A stretch of 64,000 nucleotides of DNA from Lachnospiraceae bacterium (GTDB lineage Bacteria; Bacillota; Clostridia; Lachnospirales; Lachnospiraceae), in the NCBI GenBank assembly GCA_022796795.1, contig JAAWJI010000012.1, forward strand, positions 1 to 64,000, in the 5' to 3' direction. The notes beneath the pieces are model-generated. The model did not search any database. It saw nothing but the letters and a program-made list of their open reading frames with translations, and was not told where the DNA came from. Made by a program: the position numbers and the translations under genes. Position 1 is the stretch's first letter, and each line of letters begins with the position of its first letter. Positions 44,819-53,287 of this stretch are shown in pieces.

Positions 44819-46099
44819 ATGAAAAGAAAAAGTTTGGCAATCTTACTGAGCGCAGTGATGGTTGTGGCAGGCTGTCTGGCAGGCTGCGGAAGTTCCGAGA
44901 AGGAACCCGCCCAGGCTCCGGCTGAGAGCCAGGAAAGCCAGCCGGCGGATTCTGGAGAGAAAGAGGCGGAAGCTCCCGCTGAGAGCAGCGGCGGAAGCAA
45001 CCTGGAGGAGTCTTTAGCTCTCTTTGACCAGGCGGTTGCAAGCGTTATGACCACAGACGGACATCCCATGCTGGCTCCCGGCGTGACCTTTGACGTACCG
45101 GAAGCAGAGGGCACTGCAGAGGAACTGGATAAGCTGGATGACAGCCAGTCTGCAAAATGGCATTTCTATGAGTATCTGGATTGGGATGAGAGCCAGGATG
45201 CCCAGTTCCCGGCTTCCCCGGCTGACGGCAGCAAGGGCAAGCATGTGATCATGATCGTACACGGCGCTCATGCATGGACTACCTGCTTCTCCGAGGCTTT
45301 TGAGCAGGCCTGCGAAGCAGTGGGAATGACCTGTGATATCTACGACCCCAACTGGGATCAGTCCACCCAGGACGGCTATATTGATCAGGCTATCAACGAG
45401 CAGCCCGATGCCATCGGCGTGATTCCGGTTAGTGCGGATCATGCGGCTCAGCAGTTTAAGAAGATCACGGATGCCGGTATCCCGGCCTTCTGTGTAAACA
45501 CTACGGTAAACGCGGACGCTATGAACTATGTAATGGCATTCACAGGCCCCAATGACTGGTATCAGATGAGAACGCTGGCAGATTCTCTGGGCGAGGCTAT
45601 GAACGGAGAAGGGGGAGTGGCTTATATTACCCATAACGTAGATGGTTCTCCCTACTATGCACGCTGCTACGGTCCTCTGACGGAGCTGGCAGACAAATAT
45701 CCCAACATCAAGACGCTGGATATCCAGTCTCCGGGATTTGAGGCGGCTGCTGTGAAGCAGGTAGTGGCTGACTGGATCACCAAGTTTGGCGATGATCTGA
45801 ACGCAATCGTACTGGCAGACGACTCTGACCAGGCCATCGGTACCGTAGAGGCTATCAAGGCGGCTGGCCGGGATGATATTCTGGTAGTGGCCGCAGGGAT
45901 CTCCAAGCAGGGTGCAGAGCTGGTAGAGAGCGGAGATCTGTACATGATGAGCTATCAGTCCTGCCAGGGTGATGCTGGTCTTGCCGTGAGAACCATGGCG
46001 GAATACTTCAACGGCGTGGATATCAGCCGTGTATCTTACATCGGAACCGACGTGGTTTCCAAGGACAATGTAGCAGATTTTACACCCTGTCAGTGGTAA
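44819..46099 (+). CDS. Sugar-binding lipoprotein of the ABC importer (RbsB type)
   Basis: 426 residues. Lipoprotein signal peptide with lipobox CLAGCGSSEK, an acidic Ala/Glu/Ser linker and a type I periplasmic-binding fold (KHVIMIVHGAHAWTTCFSEAFEQAC, QAINEQPDAIGVIPVSAD, DDSDQAIGTVEAIKAAGRDDI). AGGAGG ribosome binding site. Ligand probably a deoxy-sugar such as L-rhamnose, judged from the neighbouring mutarotase. Confidence 0.9.
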   Translation: MKRKSLAILLSAVMVVAGCLAGCGSSEKEPAQAPAESQESQPADSGEKEAEAPAESSGGSNLEESLALFDQAVASVMTTDGHPMLAPGVTFDVPEAEGTAEELDKLDDSQSAKWHFYEYLDWDESQDAQFPASPADGSKGKHVIMIVHGAHAWTTCFSEAFEQACEAVGMTCDIYDPNWDQSTQDGYIDQAINEQPDAIGVIPVSADHAAQQFKKITDAGIPAFCVNTTVNADAMNYVMAFTGPNDWYQMRTLADSLGEAMNGEGGVAYITHNVDGSPYYARCYGPLTELADKYPNIKTLDIQSPGFEAAAVKQVVADWITKFGDDLNAIVLADDSDQAIGTVEAIKAAGRDDILVVAAGISKQGAELVESGDLYMMSYQSCQGDAGLAVRTMAEYFNGVDISRVSYIGTDVVSKDNVADFTPCQW

Positions 46100-46126
46100 A
46101 AGAACCGAGAAAGGGACGGAGGACAT

Positions 46127-46453
46127 ATGGTACGCAGATTTGGTCAGATGATCAAGGTAAAGCCAGAGGGAGTGGAGCAGTATAAGGCCTATCATGCAAA
46201 TCCCTTCCCTGGAGTCAATGAGATGATTAAAAAATGCCATCTGAAGAATTATTCCATCTATCAGAGGGGAGATTATATGTTTTCCTACTTTGAGTATGAT
46301 GGGGATGACTATGAGGCTGATATGGCTATGATGGCGGCAGATCCGGCCACCCAGAAATGGTGGGACGCGGTAAAGCCCCTGATGGAGCCCCTGGAGGACC
46401 GGGCGGAAGGCGAGTTCTGGTCTGATATGGAAGAGGTCTATCATCTGGATTAA
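46127..46453 (+). CDS. rhaM: L-rhamnose mutarotase-like protein
   Basis: 108 residues of the RhaM family (DUF718), which interconverts anomers of L-rhamnose. Conserved features: QYKAYHANPFPGV (catalytic His region), NYSIYQRGD, the WW pair in QKWWDAV and the C-terminal MEEVYHLD. The order ATPase, two permeases, binding protein, mutarotase matches the rhizobial rhamnose operon, though no rhamnose isomerase or kinase is present here. Start follows GGACGGAGG. Confidence 0.82.
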   Translation: MVRRFGQMIKVKPEGVEQYKAYHANPFPGVNEMIKKCHLKNYSIYQRGDYMFSYFEYDGDDYEADMAMMAADPATQKWWDAVKPLMEPLEDRAEGEFWSDMEEVYHLD

Positions 46454-46477
46454 AGACACATAAGGAAACTAAAAAGG

Positions 46478-46519
46478 CAAGGGTATTCCAAGGATATATT
46501 TGGGGTATCCTTGTTTTTT
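46478..46519 (+). terminator. Intrinsic terminator, twin of 38627-38667
   Basis: CAAGGGTATTCCAA pairs with TTGGGGTATCCTTG, followed by TTTTTT. It closes the importer operon. Confidence 0.85.
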
Positions 46520-46650
46520 AAAAGAATATACTGTGGGAGTGATTAAGAGAAAGTCATATTTTGCAACTAGAAGCACACGGAGACTGGTTGTATGGGAAGC
46601 AGAAGAGTAGTAAGATAAGGATAACAAATAGCTTTGAAAGGAGGGCAATT

Positions 46651-47987
46651 ATGAGCAGATATTTGAACTTGGCAGACCGGTTTGGAATTACAAGAGCGGA
46701 GGGGGAACCTATTGGACGGGTGAACCCGGATACCCTGAAGCTTCCCAGGGAGGATGTGGCTGTTTTACAGGAGCTTGGCAGAAAAAAGCAGAGTATGCGG
46801 CCAGGCCGGTGATGGAGGAGAACCGGAAGCTGTGGACGGCTGCCAATGATTTTAAGATGACAAAGCCGCCAGTGTATGTGGACGAGATTTGCTGGAATGA
46901 GCTGAACGGAACAGGAGAGCTGAACCTTCTGTGTATCCATCCCTTTGCCAGAGAGCTGGAGGATTTTCTGCGAAAGGAGCTGTATTGCTTTGAGCATGGG
47001 CTGGGAAACTGTGTCATAGAGCCCTATGTGGAGAGTCCTCTGGTAGTTTATGACAGCGGCTTTGGCATTGACGAGGTGGTGGACATCCGGAGAACCGACC
47101 GGAACAGCGAGGTGGTATCCAGGCATTTTCATATTCTGATTCAGAATATGGATGATATCCAGAAGATCAAGGAACCTGAGGTGATCCTGGATCTGGAGCG
47201 GACAAAACAGTATACGGAGCTGATGGAGGAGATCTTTGCGGGTATTCTTCCGGTGGTGGTTGTGGGGGCCAGAGGACTCTGGTTCACTCCCTGGGATTAT
47301 CTGATCCGGGTGCTGGGGATTCAGGAAACCATGCTCAATATGGTGGAGGAGCCAGAATTTGTCGAGGCTGTGGTGAAGCGGTATGTGGACTGTGCCATGG
47401 TGCGTATGGAGAAATACCAAAAGCTTGGCATCTGGTCCTCCAACAACAGCTCCTGCCGGGTAGGCTCCGGCGGATATGGGTTTACAGAGGACTTGGCGCC
47501 CCGGGAGGAAGGCGTTCGGGCCTGCGACACCAGACAGATGTGGGGCTGCGGAAACGCCCAGATCTTCTCAGAGGTGAGCCCGGCCATGCATATGCAGTTT
47601 TCCCTGCAGTATGAGATGGAATGGCTAAAGCAGTTTGGCATGAACTATTATGGCTGCTGTGAGCCCCTGCATTTTAAGATGGACTTGATGGATCAGATTC
47701 CCAATCTCCGGAAGGTGTCTATGAGTCCCTGGAACAACTGGAAGGTAGCGGCCGAGCGCTGCAAGGGAAAGTATGTCATGAGCTGCAAGCCCAATCCGGC
47801 CATGTTTGCCGTGGGCGAATTCCATGAGGATCTGGCAAGAAAAGAGATTGAGCAGATTATCAAGGAGACAGAAGGCTGTTCCATTGAGATTGTGCTAAAG
47901 GACATCAGTACCGTGGACTATAAACCTCAGAAGCTGTGGCGCTGGGCGGAGATTGCCAGAGAGACCATTGAGGCTTATTTTGGATAG
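46651..47987 (+). pseudogene. URO-D superfamily protein (copy 4), reading frame broken at a poly-A site
   Basis: The ATG at 46651 (after AAAGGAGGG) opens MSRYLNLADRFGIT and continues to LGRKK, then hits a stop at about 46812. The rest (MEENRKLWTAANDFK to the end) is in the -1 frame. Moving to -1 at the A AAA AAG heptamer (46782-46788) gives RKKAEYAARPVMEENRKLW without a break, total about 445 residues. Either one A was lost from an A7 run or the site is a programmed frameshift. The usual H-x-C-G is replaced by YGCCEP; MSCKP supplies another Cys. Confidence 0.75.
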
Positions 47988-47995
47988 GGAGAGAA

Positions 47996-48754
47996 ATGGA
48001 AGCGTGGGATTTCTTTGATCTGTATCAAAATGACTATACAGTTTGTCCGCCTGGCTGGGGAATGACTCAGGAGTGCGCCACCTTTCACAGGATCTATTAC
48101 GTATGTGGAGGGGAGGCTTACCGCCGGGATCAGGGCAGGGACGAACGTCTGGAGAAGGGATACCTGTATGTGTTTCCCGTTATGGAGCCTTATACCCTGT
48201 GGCATAATCCCCAGGATCCTCTGGAGGTGCTATGGTTTCACGTGGAGTGCAGGGCGGATCATACCATGGGCTATGAGAAGGTGAGGATTCATGAGAATGG
48301 AGAGCTGTATTATCTCCTGAAGAGCATCCAGGCCCTGCAGGAAGAGAGAGACTGCTTCCAGGAGCTTCTCTGTCTCTTCGGAGTATTTTTAAAACGCCTC
48401 AGACAGCGGATCAAACCCCAGCCTTCCATGGACAGCCGGATGCAGGAGGTGCTCTCCTACCTGGAAGAGCGGGGAAATGACTGTCCCACCGTAGATGAAC
48501 TGGCATCCAATGTGGGGTTGGACCGGTCCTATTTTTGCAGGTGGTTTCAGAGAAGCTTCCATATGAGCCCTTCCAGGTATTTGCTGGCTATGCGGATGAA
48601 CCGGGCCAGCAAAGCGCTGATGGAGGGGAGAAGCATCTGGGAGGCTGCGGAGGCTGCCAGGTACCAGGATGAGAAAGCCTTTTCCCGGGCTTTCCGGGAT
48701 TATATGGAGATTTCTCCGGGGAACTACCGGAGAAAATACAAGGAATGGCTGTAA
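47996..48754 (+). CDS. AraC-family transcriptional regulator
   Basis: 252 residues. An N-terminal cupin-type sensing domain (YLYVFPVMEPYTLWHNP, LEVLWFHVEC) is followed by a C-terminal double helix-turn-helix (about 155-252: TVDELASNVGLDRSYFCRWFQRSFHMSPSRYLLAMRM, DEKAFSRAFRDYMEISPGNYRRKY). It starts 9 bp after the URO-D gene and is probably the local activator of the importer operon. Confidence 0.9.
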   Translation: MEAWDFFDLYQNDYTVCPPGWGMTQECATFHRIYYVCGGEAYRRDQGRDERLEKGYLYVFPVMEPYTLWHNPQDPLEVLWFHVECRADHTMGYEKVRIHENGELYYLLKSIQALQEERDCFQELLCLFGVFLKRLRQRIKPQPSMDSRMQEVLSYLEERGNDCPTVDELASNVGLDRSYFCRWFQRSFHMSPSRYLLAMRMNRASKALMEGRSIWEAAEAARYQDEKAFSRAFRDYMEISPGNYRRKYKEWL

Positions 48755-48837
48755 ACCTCTTCCGCTAAGAGCAGGGAATGACGCCAACCACATTCTTCGG
48801 GACGGCAGTGGGCAGGAAGATATAATCATAAATAAAA

Positions 48838-48891
48838 ATACCCTCTTTTAACAACAATTCATACACCTTGTATTTTGTCAAAAGAGGGTAT
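48838..48891 (-). terminator. Terminator for the minus-strand PIN remnant
   Basis: A perfect 12-bp stem ATACCCTCTTTT/AAAAGAGGGTAT with a 30-nt loop. On the minus strand it is followed by TTTTATTTAT. Confidence 0.7.
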
Positions 48892-48900
48892 CCTATTTAT

Positions 48901-49131
48901 TTAGAGCCGATCAATGAATTCAGATGGAGTAAACACTGCTATGTTGTTTTTTACAAAATCTTTTACGTTTCTTGTGATAATATAATCCGCATGTACATGT
49001 TCAGCAGTTACATTCTGAACAGCATCCTCAAAATCATCCCAACCTAATTCCGAAGCTCTGTGTTTCCTTTTAATATAAACATTTTTGATCCCTATATTCC
49101 AAAATGGCAGTAGTTTGGAATTGGAATACAA
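48901..49131 (-). pseudogene. C-terminal remnant of a PIN-domain (VapC-like) toxin
   Basis: The 76 residues match only the end of a PIN domain: WDDFEDAVQNVTAEHVHADYIITRNVKDF followed by VFTPSEFI. The N-terminal half with the first catalytic aspartate is absent, and the frame is closed upstream by a stop. Intact PIN toxins are about 130-140 residues. No antitoxin is next to it. It marks the left edge of the accessory zone. Confidence 0.75.
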
Positions 49132-49236
49132 AAATCCGATTGCGCAAAATTACTCTGGTGGATATAATAAAGACATGCCAGTTTCATAGGAAGTGCTTGT
49201 ACTGGGATTACTGATTGTGAAGGAGGGGTGTAAATC

Positions 49237-50574
49237 GTGCAAAGGCTGGTGATTCATAAACTAGGTCCCATTGAACAGTGTGAGCTGGAATGTACACAGT
49301 TTATGACGTTTACAGGCTTTCAGGCATCGGGAAAGAGTACCATTGCGAAAGCGCTTTATTATTTTAGGACAATAAAAGAAGATATTGTGGAGCTTGCAAA
49401 GGCACAGGCTATGTATCTTACTTCATCCAACGAGTTGAGGGATGAGGCTGATGTATGTTACGGAAGTAATCTCAGAAAAGCATTAGAAAACGGTTTGCGT
49501 GAGAAATTTTTACGGACATTTGGTTCGTCATGGGGGATGTCGAATGAAATGTATATGGAATATCATTTTACTGAGACATGCTTTGTACAGATTTCCCTAA
49601 AAAGTGACAAAGAGTATGCGGCTCCTAATTATATATGGATAACACTGAGCGACGATATAAAAAAATTTTTGCGAAAAAAAAATAATGGTCTGTCTGCTAC
49701 GCTTCTGGGAATTGCCGAGGATGAGCTGAGAAGATTCCGAGAGGAATTGGACCGCCTATTTGAGGACTGCTGTTCCGTTGTATATATCCCGGCAGGGCGC
49801 AGTATGATAACCCTGCTGTCGCAGCAGCTCAGTTATATTTACGCTACCATGGATGATATGCAAAAGCGGTCTTTGGATACCTGTACCAAGGACTACCTGG
49901 AGCGAATCCTGCGTTTAAAGCCGGAGTTCTCAGAAGGGCTGCAGGGGCTGACAGCGTATTCTGCCGGAAAAGCTTATCTGCCGCAGAAGCTTATAAGGCA
50001 GGCTTTAGATTTGATCAAAAAAATATTGCGTGGAACATATCGATATCATAATGGCGAGGAGCAGATTATTCTGGGGGATGGAAAATATGTAAAGATAAAT
50101 TTTTCTTCCTCCGGACAACAGGAATGTGTGTGGATTCTGAATCTTTTATTTTACTATTTGCTACAGCAAAGGAAAATTTTATTTATTATCGAGGAGCCGG
50201 AGTCTCATTTATTTCCGGAATCACAAAAATATATTACAGAATTGATTGCGCTTGTGAGGAACTGCGGACACTCGATTGTGGTGACCACACATAGCCCCTA
50301 TGTGCTGGGAACGCTGAATAATTTATTGTATGCTCAGTCTGTCCAGGCACAAGACGAAAAAAGGGCAGATGAAATTATTTCGAAAGCTTTATGGCTGGAC
50401 GACGGAAGCTTTGACGCGTGGTTTGTGAAGGATGGGACGATTGAGAACTGTATGGATACGGAAGTTCATATGATTCAGAATGAACGGATTGATGAAATTT
50501 CAAAGGTTATTAATCAGGATTTTGATGAGCTTTTGGAATTGTGGAATACAGAAGAGGAAAGTGAGGCGCTCTGA
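49237..50574 (+). CDS. AAA/OLD-type ATPase of a two-gene module
   Basis: 445-residue SMC/OLD-like ATPase (AAA_15/AAA_21 group). Walker A GFQASGKST at residues 27-35, an ABC-signature-like FSSSGQQE, Walker B ILFIIEEPESHLFPES and the switch motif VVTTHSPYVLG. There is no C-terminal TOPRIM domain, unlike OLD or GajA. The GTG start lies 8 nt after GGAGGGG. It overlaps the next gene by one base (TGATG). A/T-rich codons unlike its neighbours suggest transfer. Probably the sensor or effector ATPase of a defence system (inference). Confidence 0.85.
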   Translation: MQRLVIHKLGPIEQCELECTQFMTFTGFQASGKSTIAKALYYFRTIKEDIVELAKAQAMYLTSSNELRDEADVCYGSNLRKALENGLREKFLRTFGSSWGMSNEMYMEYHFTETCFVQISLKSDKEYAAPNYIWITLSDDIKKFLRKKNNGLSATLLGIAEDELRRFREELDRLFEDCCSVVYIPAGRSMITLLSQQLSYIYATMDDMQKRSLDTCTKDYLERILRLKPEFSEGLQGLTAYSAGKAYLPQKLIRQALDLIKKILRGTYRYHNGEEQIILGDGKYVKINFSSSGQQECVWILNLLFYYLLQQRKILFIIEEPESHLFPESQKYITELIALVRNCGHSIVVTTHSPYVLGTLNNLLYAQSVQAQDEKRADEIISKALWLDDGSFDAWFVKDGTIENCMDTEVHMIQNERIDEISKVINQDFDELLELWNTEEESEAL

Positions 50575-50996
50575 TGCCCTTAAAAGGGTTTAAATCATTG
50601 TGTGATAGAAATGCTGCGCAGATTGTGTCCCGGGACAAGGGAAATCCACAATACCATAAGGGAATCAATCCTGCCAGGGCCTGTGTAACACACTATAAAA
50701 TTGATGGAACGGTAATGAAAGAAGGAGATAGATGTGATTATCTGTTGTTGAATGAGGAACGACAGATTGCATATTTGATTGAATTAAAGGGTTCAGATTT
50801 GGTCAAGGCTGCTCGGCAGCTAGAGGCTACGGAAAAGAAACTGCGGCAAGTTTTGTCAGGGTATAGCTTGCAATATCGCATTGTTGCCAACAAATGCAAA
50901 ACCCAGGAGATTCGTTCTGTTGAGTACAGAAAATATCAAATTCGCTGGAAAGGGAAACTGATACAGAGGACAGGGTTTATAGAAGAAAATATTTAA
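50574..50996 (+). CDS. Small PD-(D/E)xK nuclease-like partner of the ATPase
   Basis: 140 residues, family not recognised by name. The core CDYLLLNEERQIAYLIELKG gives D55, E70 and K72 in the D-x(n)-E-x-K order of PD-(D/E)xK nucleases, and Q82 (AARQLEAT) could be the extra Q motif. The C-terminal half is predicted beta-rich and basic. Start codon overlaps the ATPase stop, so the two are made together. Nuclease activity is an inference from the motif. Confidence 0.65.
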   Translation: MPLKGFKSLCDRNAAQIVSRDKGNPQYHKGINPARACVTHYKIDGTVMKEGDRCDYLLLNEERQIAYLIELKGSDLVKAARQLEATEKKLRQVLSGYSLQYRIVANKCKTQEIRSVEYRKYQIRWKGKLIQRTGFIEENI

Positions 50997-51083
50997 GCAA
51001 ATCTGCATGCGCCAGACAGAGAACACATTACTGCGAAAGAAAATTATGACATCATTGCAAAAACAGAAAAGAGGCGATTTCCC

Positions 51084-52424
51084 ATGCTATTGGAAAAGAT
51101 AAACCGAAAGAATCAAAGTAGCTGTATGGCCCTATGTACGCTTTTAGCATTGACACTCTGCGGCTGCACAGTTTCCACCAAGACGGAGTCGGATCTGGCA
51201 GGACAGGCAGTAAAAGACATTGCCCAGAAGAGCTCCCAGGGCTATCAGGAGGAGGTCGGGGAAACCAGGGAAGCCGGAAGCCCGGAATCCCCCGAAGAAG
51301 TCAGAGGCCCAGAAGTCCCCGAAGAAGCCGCAAGCTCTGCCCGGCTCGAAGAATTCGAGGAAATCTGCCAGGATTTCTATGAAAAAGCTGCAAAAGAAGG
51401 AACCCTGGCGGAGCTTTCCGCCATCCAAGAGCTTGTGAACCGGTTTGGGGAAGCCGGGTATGCGGCGGTTGACAGCAAAAATCAGGTTGATATGACCCAG
51501 ACGGACCAGGCAGTTTCCTTCTGCCAGAATGCGGAAGCCGGGGAGAAGGGCAGGTTTACCATCCTCCAGGTGGATGATGCCGGCGGATTTGTCCAATACG
51601 TTCTGCAGGCAGAAGAGGGAGAACTGTATGTGGATCAGACCTATTTCCGGTATGAGGGCGAAAGCCTTCGGGAGAAGGCATCATACGGCTATCAGGCAGA
51701 GGAATGGCAGTACACGCCGGACGGATATCTCATGTTTTCCGGACAGGGCTTTTCCAGGGAGAAGTATGCGCTGATGCTGGGCGGGGAGGAGGAGCATGTG
51801 GCTCTTCGGATTGTGCCCCTGGATGAGAAGTGCAGGGAGTTGAACCGGGAGTATATTTTACCGGCAGGATATGGACGGAATAATCTGTTTCTCGTAGACT
51901 GGAGTGAGGAGGCTTTTGGGGACCTGAATTTTTATGACCTCTTTGATCTCTTTTATCCTATGGTGAAGGGGCAGCCTCTGCCCTATGAGATGGCAGAGAA
52001 TCTGGAGAAGGGCGCGGTATACCGGATTCCCCGGCAGGAGTTTGAGGAGGTAATCCAGACTTATATCTCTGTGGACAGCAGGACCCTTCAGTCCAAGACA
52101 GACTACAATCCCCAGGACGGCACTTACACCTACAGGCCCCGGGGCTTTTATGAGACGGAGTATCCGGAGTATCCCGAACCGGAGGTGATTGAGTACCGGG
52201 AAAATGAGGACGGAACGCTCACCCTTACGGTCCAGGCTGTATTTCCCTGTGAGGGAGATACCAGGGCTCTTGGTCATCAGGTGGTGATTCGCCTGTTGGA
52301 GCATGGAGGCGTGCAGTATGTATCCAATCAGGTACTGTTTCCGGAGGAACATGCCGGGGAAGCCTGGCATACGCCGCGGTTTACAGAGGAAGAGTGGAAA
52401 GAGGTTTACGGGGAAGAGGAATAG
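51084..52424 (+). CDS. Lipoprotein of unknown function (DUF6070-like)
   Basis: 446 residues. Signal peptide with lipobox-like LTLCGC (Cys about 26-28), a low-complexity Glu/Pro/Ser linker with a repeated RGPEVPEE-like pattern, then a mixed alpha/beta extracellular domain. It resembles uncharacterised Lachnospiraceae lipoproteins I associate with DUF6070, but I am not sure of the label. GC and codon use return to the window norm. The start is uncertain; an internal ATG lies at 51126. Confidence 0.65.
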   Translation: MLLEKINRKNQSSCMALCTLLALTLCGCTVSTKTESDLAGQAVKDIAQKSSQGYQEEVGETREAGSPESPEEVRGPEVPEEAASSARLEEFEEICQDFYEKAAKEGTLAELSAIQELVNRFGEAGYAAVDSKNQVDMTQTDQAVSFCQNAEAGEKGRFTILQVDDAGGFVQYVLQAEEGELYVDQTYFRYEGESLREKASYGYQAEEWQYTPDGYLMFSGQGFSREKYALMLGGEEEHVALRIVPLDEKCRELNREYILPAGYGRNNLFLVDWSEEAFGDLNFYDLFDLFYPMVKGQPLPYEMAENLEKGAVYRIPRQEFEEVIQTYISVDSRTLQSKTDYNPQDGTYTYRPRGFYETEYPEYPEPEVIEYRENEDGTLTLTVQAVFPCEGDTRALGHQVVIRLLEHGGVQYVSNQVLFPEEHAGEAWHTPRFTEEEWKEVYGEEE

Positions 52425-52473
52425 AAGGAGTGAATGTTCGAAAGAGAAATGGAGGCTGCGAAGAGTCATAAAA

Positions 52474-52524
52474 TGCTCCGCAGAGGCAGCAGGAAAACCA
52501 CTGTTCTGCGGAGCAATGGACTTT
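52474..52524. terminator. Bidirectional terminator
   Basis: A perfect 11-bp stem TGCTCCGCAGA/TCTGCGGAGCA between two convergent genes. A short TTTTT follows at 52517-52524 on the + strand, and TTTTATG follows on the minus strand. Confidence 0.65.
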
Positions 52525-52539
52525 TTACAGTCTTGTTTT

Positions 52540-52896
52540 TTAGAGGAGCTCGTCCTTCTTCGTGAGAATCGCCTCACAGGCCGCGCATGCAGGGCAGTCG
52601 CAGTATTTTGCGCCTGCGGCCTTGATTTCTTCCCCGTGGGCGGCTACCTCCTTAGCCTTCTCTGCGCCAAAGACCTGAGCGCCTGCCTCGGAGCGGCAGA
52701 AGGCAATCAGGTTATCCACGGGCATAATGTCCTCTTCCAGCTCTGCGATAAGATTTTTCGTCGCTTCTGCCTCCTGGGGCGTTCCCAGGGCATCCAGCCA
52801 GCTTTGAGCCACAGCCTTGGCTTCCGGACAGCAGGAGTGTGCCTGCATCAGCTCCTGTACCTTTTGGGTTACAAAATCCTTTACTTCTTGAGTCAT
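52540..52896 (-). CDS. Small conserved Cys-containing protein
   Basis: 118 residues, helical, with a C-terminal KYCDCPACAACEAIL cluster of four cysteines and a CC pair near residue 22. Similar proteins in gut Firmicutes are sometimes labelled Hsp90-like chaperone, a label that the sequence does not support: no ATPase motifs are present. A metal or redox role is possible from the cysteines (inference). Good AGAAGGA site upstream. Confidence 0.7.
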   Translation of the reverse strand: MTQEVKDFVTQKVQELMQAHSCCPEAKAVAQSWLDALGTPQEAEATKNLIAELEEDIMPVDNLIAFCRSEAGAQVFGAEKAKEVAAHGEEIKAAGAKYCDCPACAACEAILTKKDELL

Positions 52897-52952
52897 GAGA
52901 TTTTCCTTCTTTCTTTTGTTAAAATTTTATAATAATATAATTTGTAACCTTA

Positions 52953-53287
52953 TTATAAAGTTTCTGGCTCTGGTACAGCTTCTTCAAATAGCCGCATCAA
53001 ATCATGATTTGCACCTATATTTGTGACTTCAAAATGGTTTAAGCAGGCAGAAAGCCATAACAGATCCCTGCTCATTTCACGGATTAAGTCAAAAATCTCC
53101 AAATCCGTCGTCTTATATTGGGAATGATAACCTGAATACTGCTCATGCGAAAAAAACTTCTAAGAAGGTAATCCCGTATCTTTCCATATGCGCCGTTGGG
53201 ATTGGTTTCTGAAAAATGCTCCTTTAAATCCTTTACCCGAAGGTCAAAATACAATGCTTTATAATGTCTTGCTTCTCTCTTTGCCAT
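52953..53287 (-). pseudogene. vapD: VapD-like (Cas2-fold) endoribonuclease, frameshifted
   Basis: N-terminal part AKREARHYKALYFDLRVKDL and, in another frame, FSHEQYSGYHSQYKTTDLEIFD to NHFEVTNIGANHDLM are the two halves of a VapD-type protein of about 111 residues. The frame changes at a run of seven T on the coding strand (53150-53156); one more T would restore it. Its first codon overlaps the stop of the upstream antitoxin-like gene (TAATG). Confidence 0.75.

Noticed and set aside
45014-46459. 481-residue minus-strand ORF opposite the RbsB-type gene and rhaM
   Set aside because: Antisense shadow of two confidently identified genes.
46561-46812. 83-residue ORF as a separate small gene
   Set aside because: Its only good ribosome binding site is at 46651, and from there it is the N-terminal part of the URO-D protein continued in the -1 frame.
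52540-52896. Hsp90-like chaperone label
   Set aside because: 118 residues with no ATPase motif; the label appears to be carried over between annotations.
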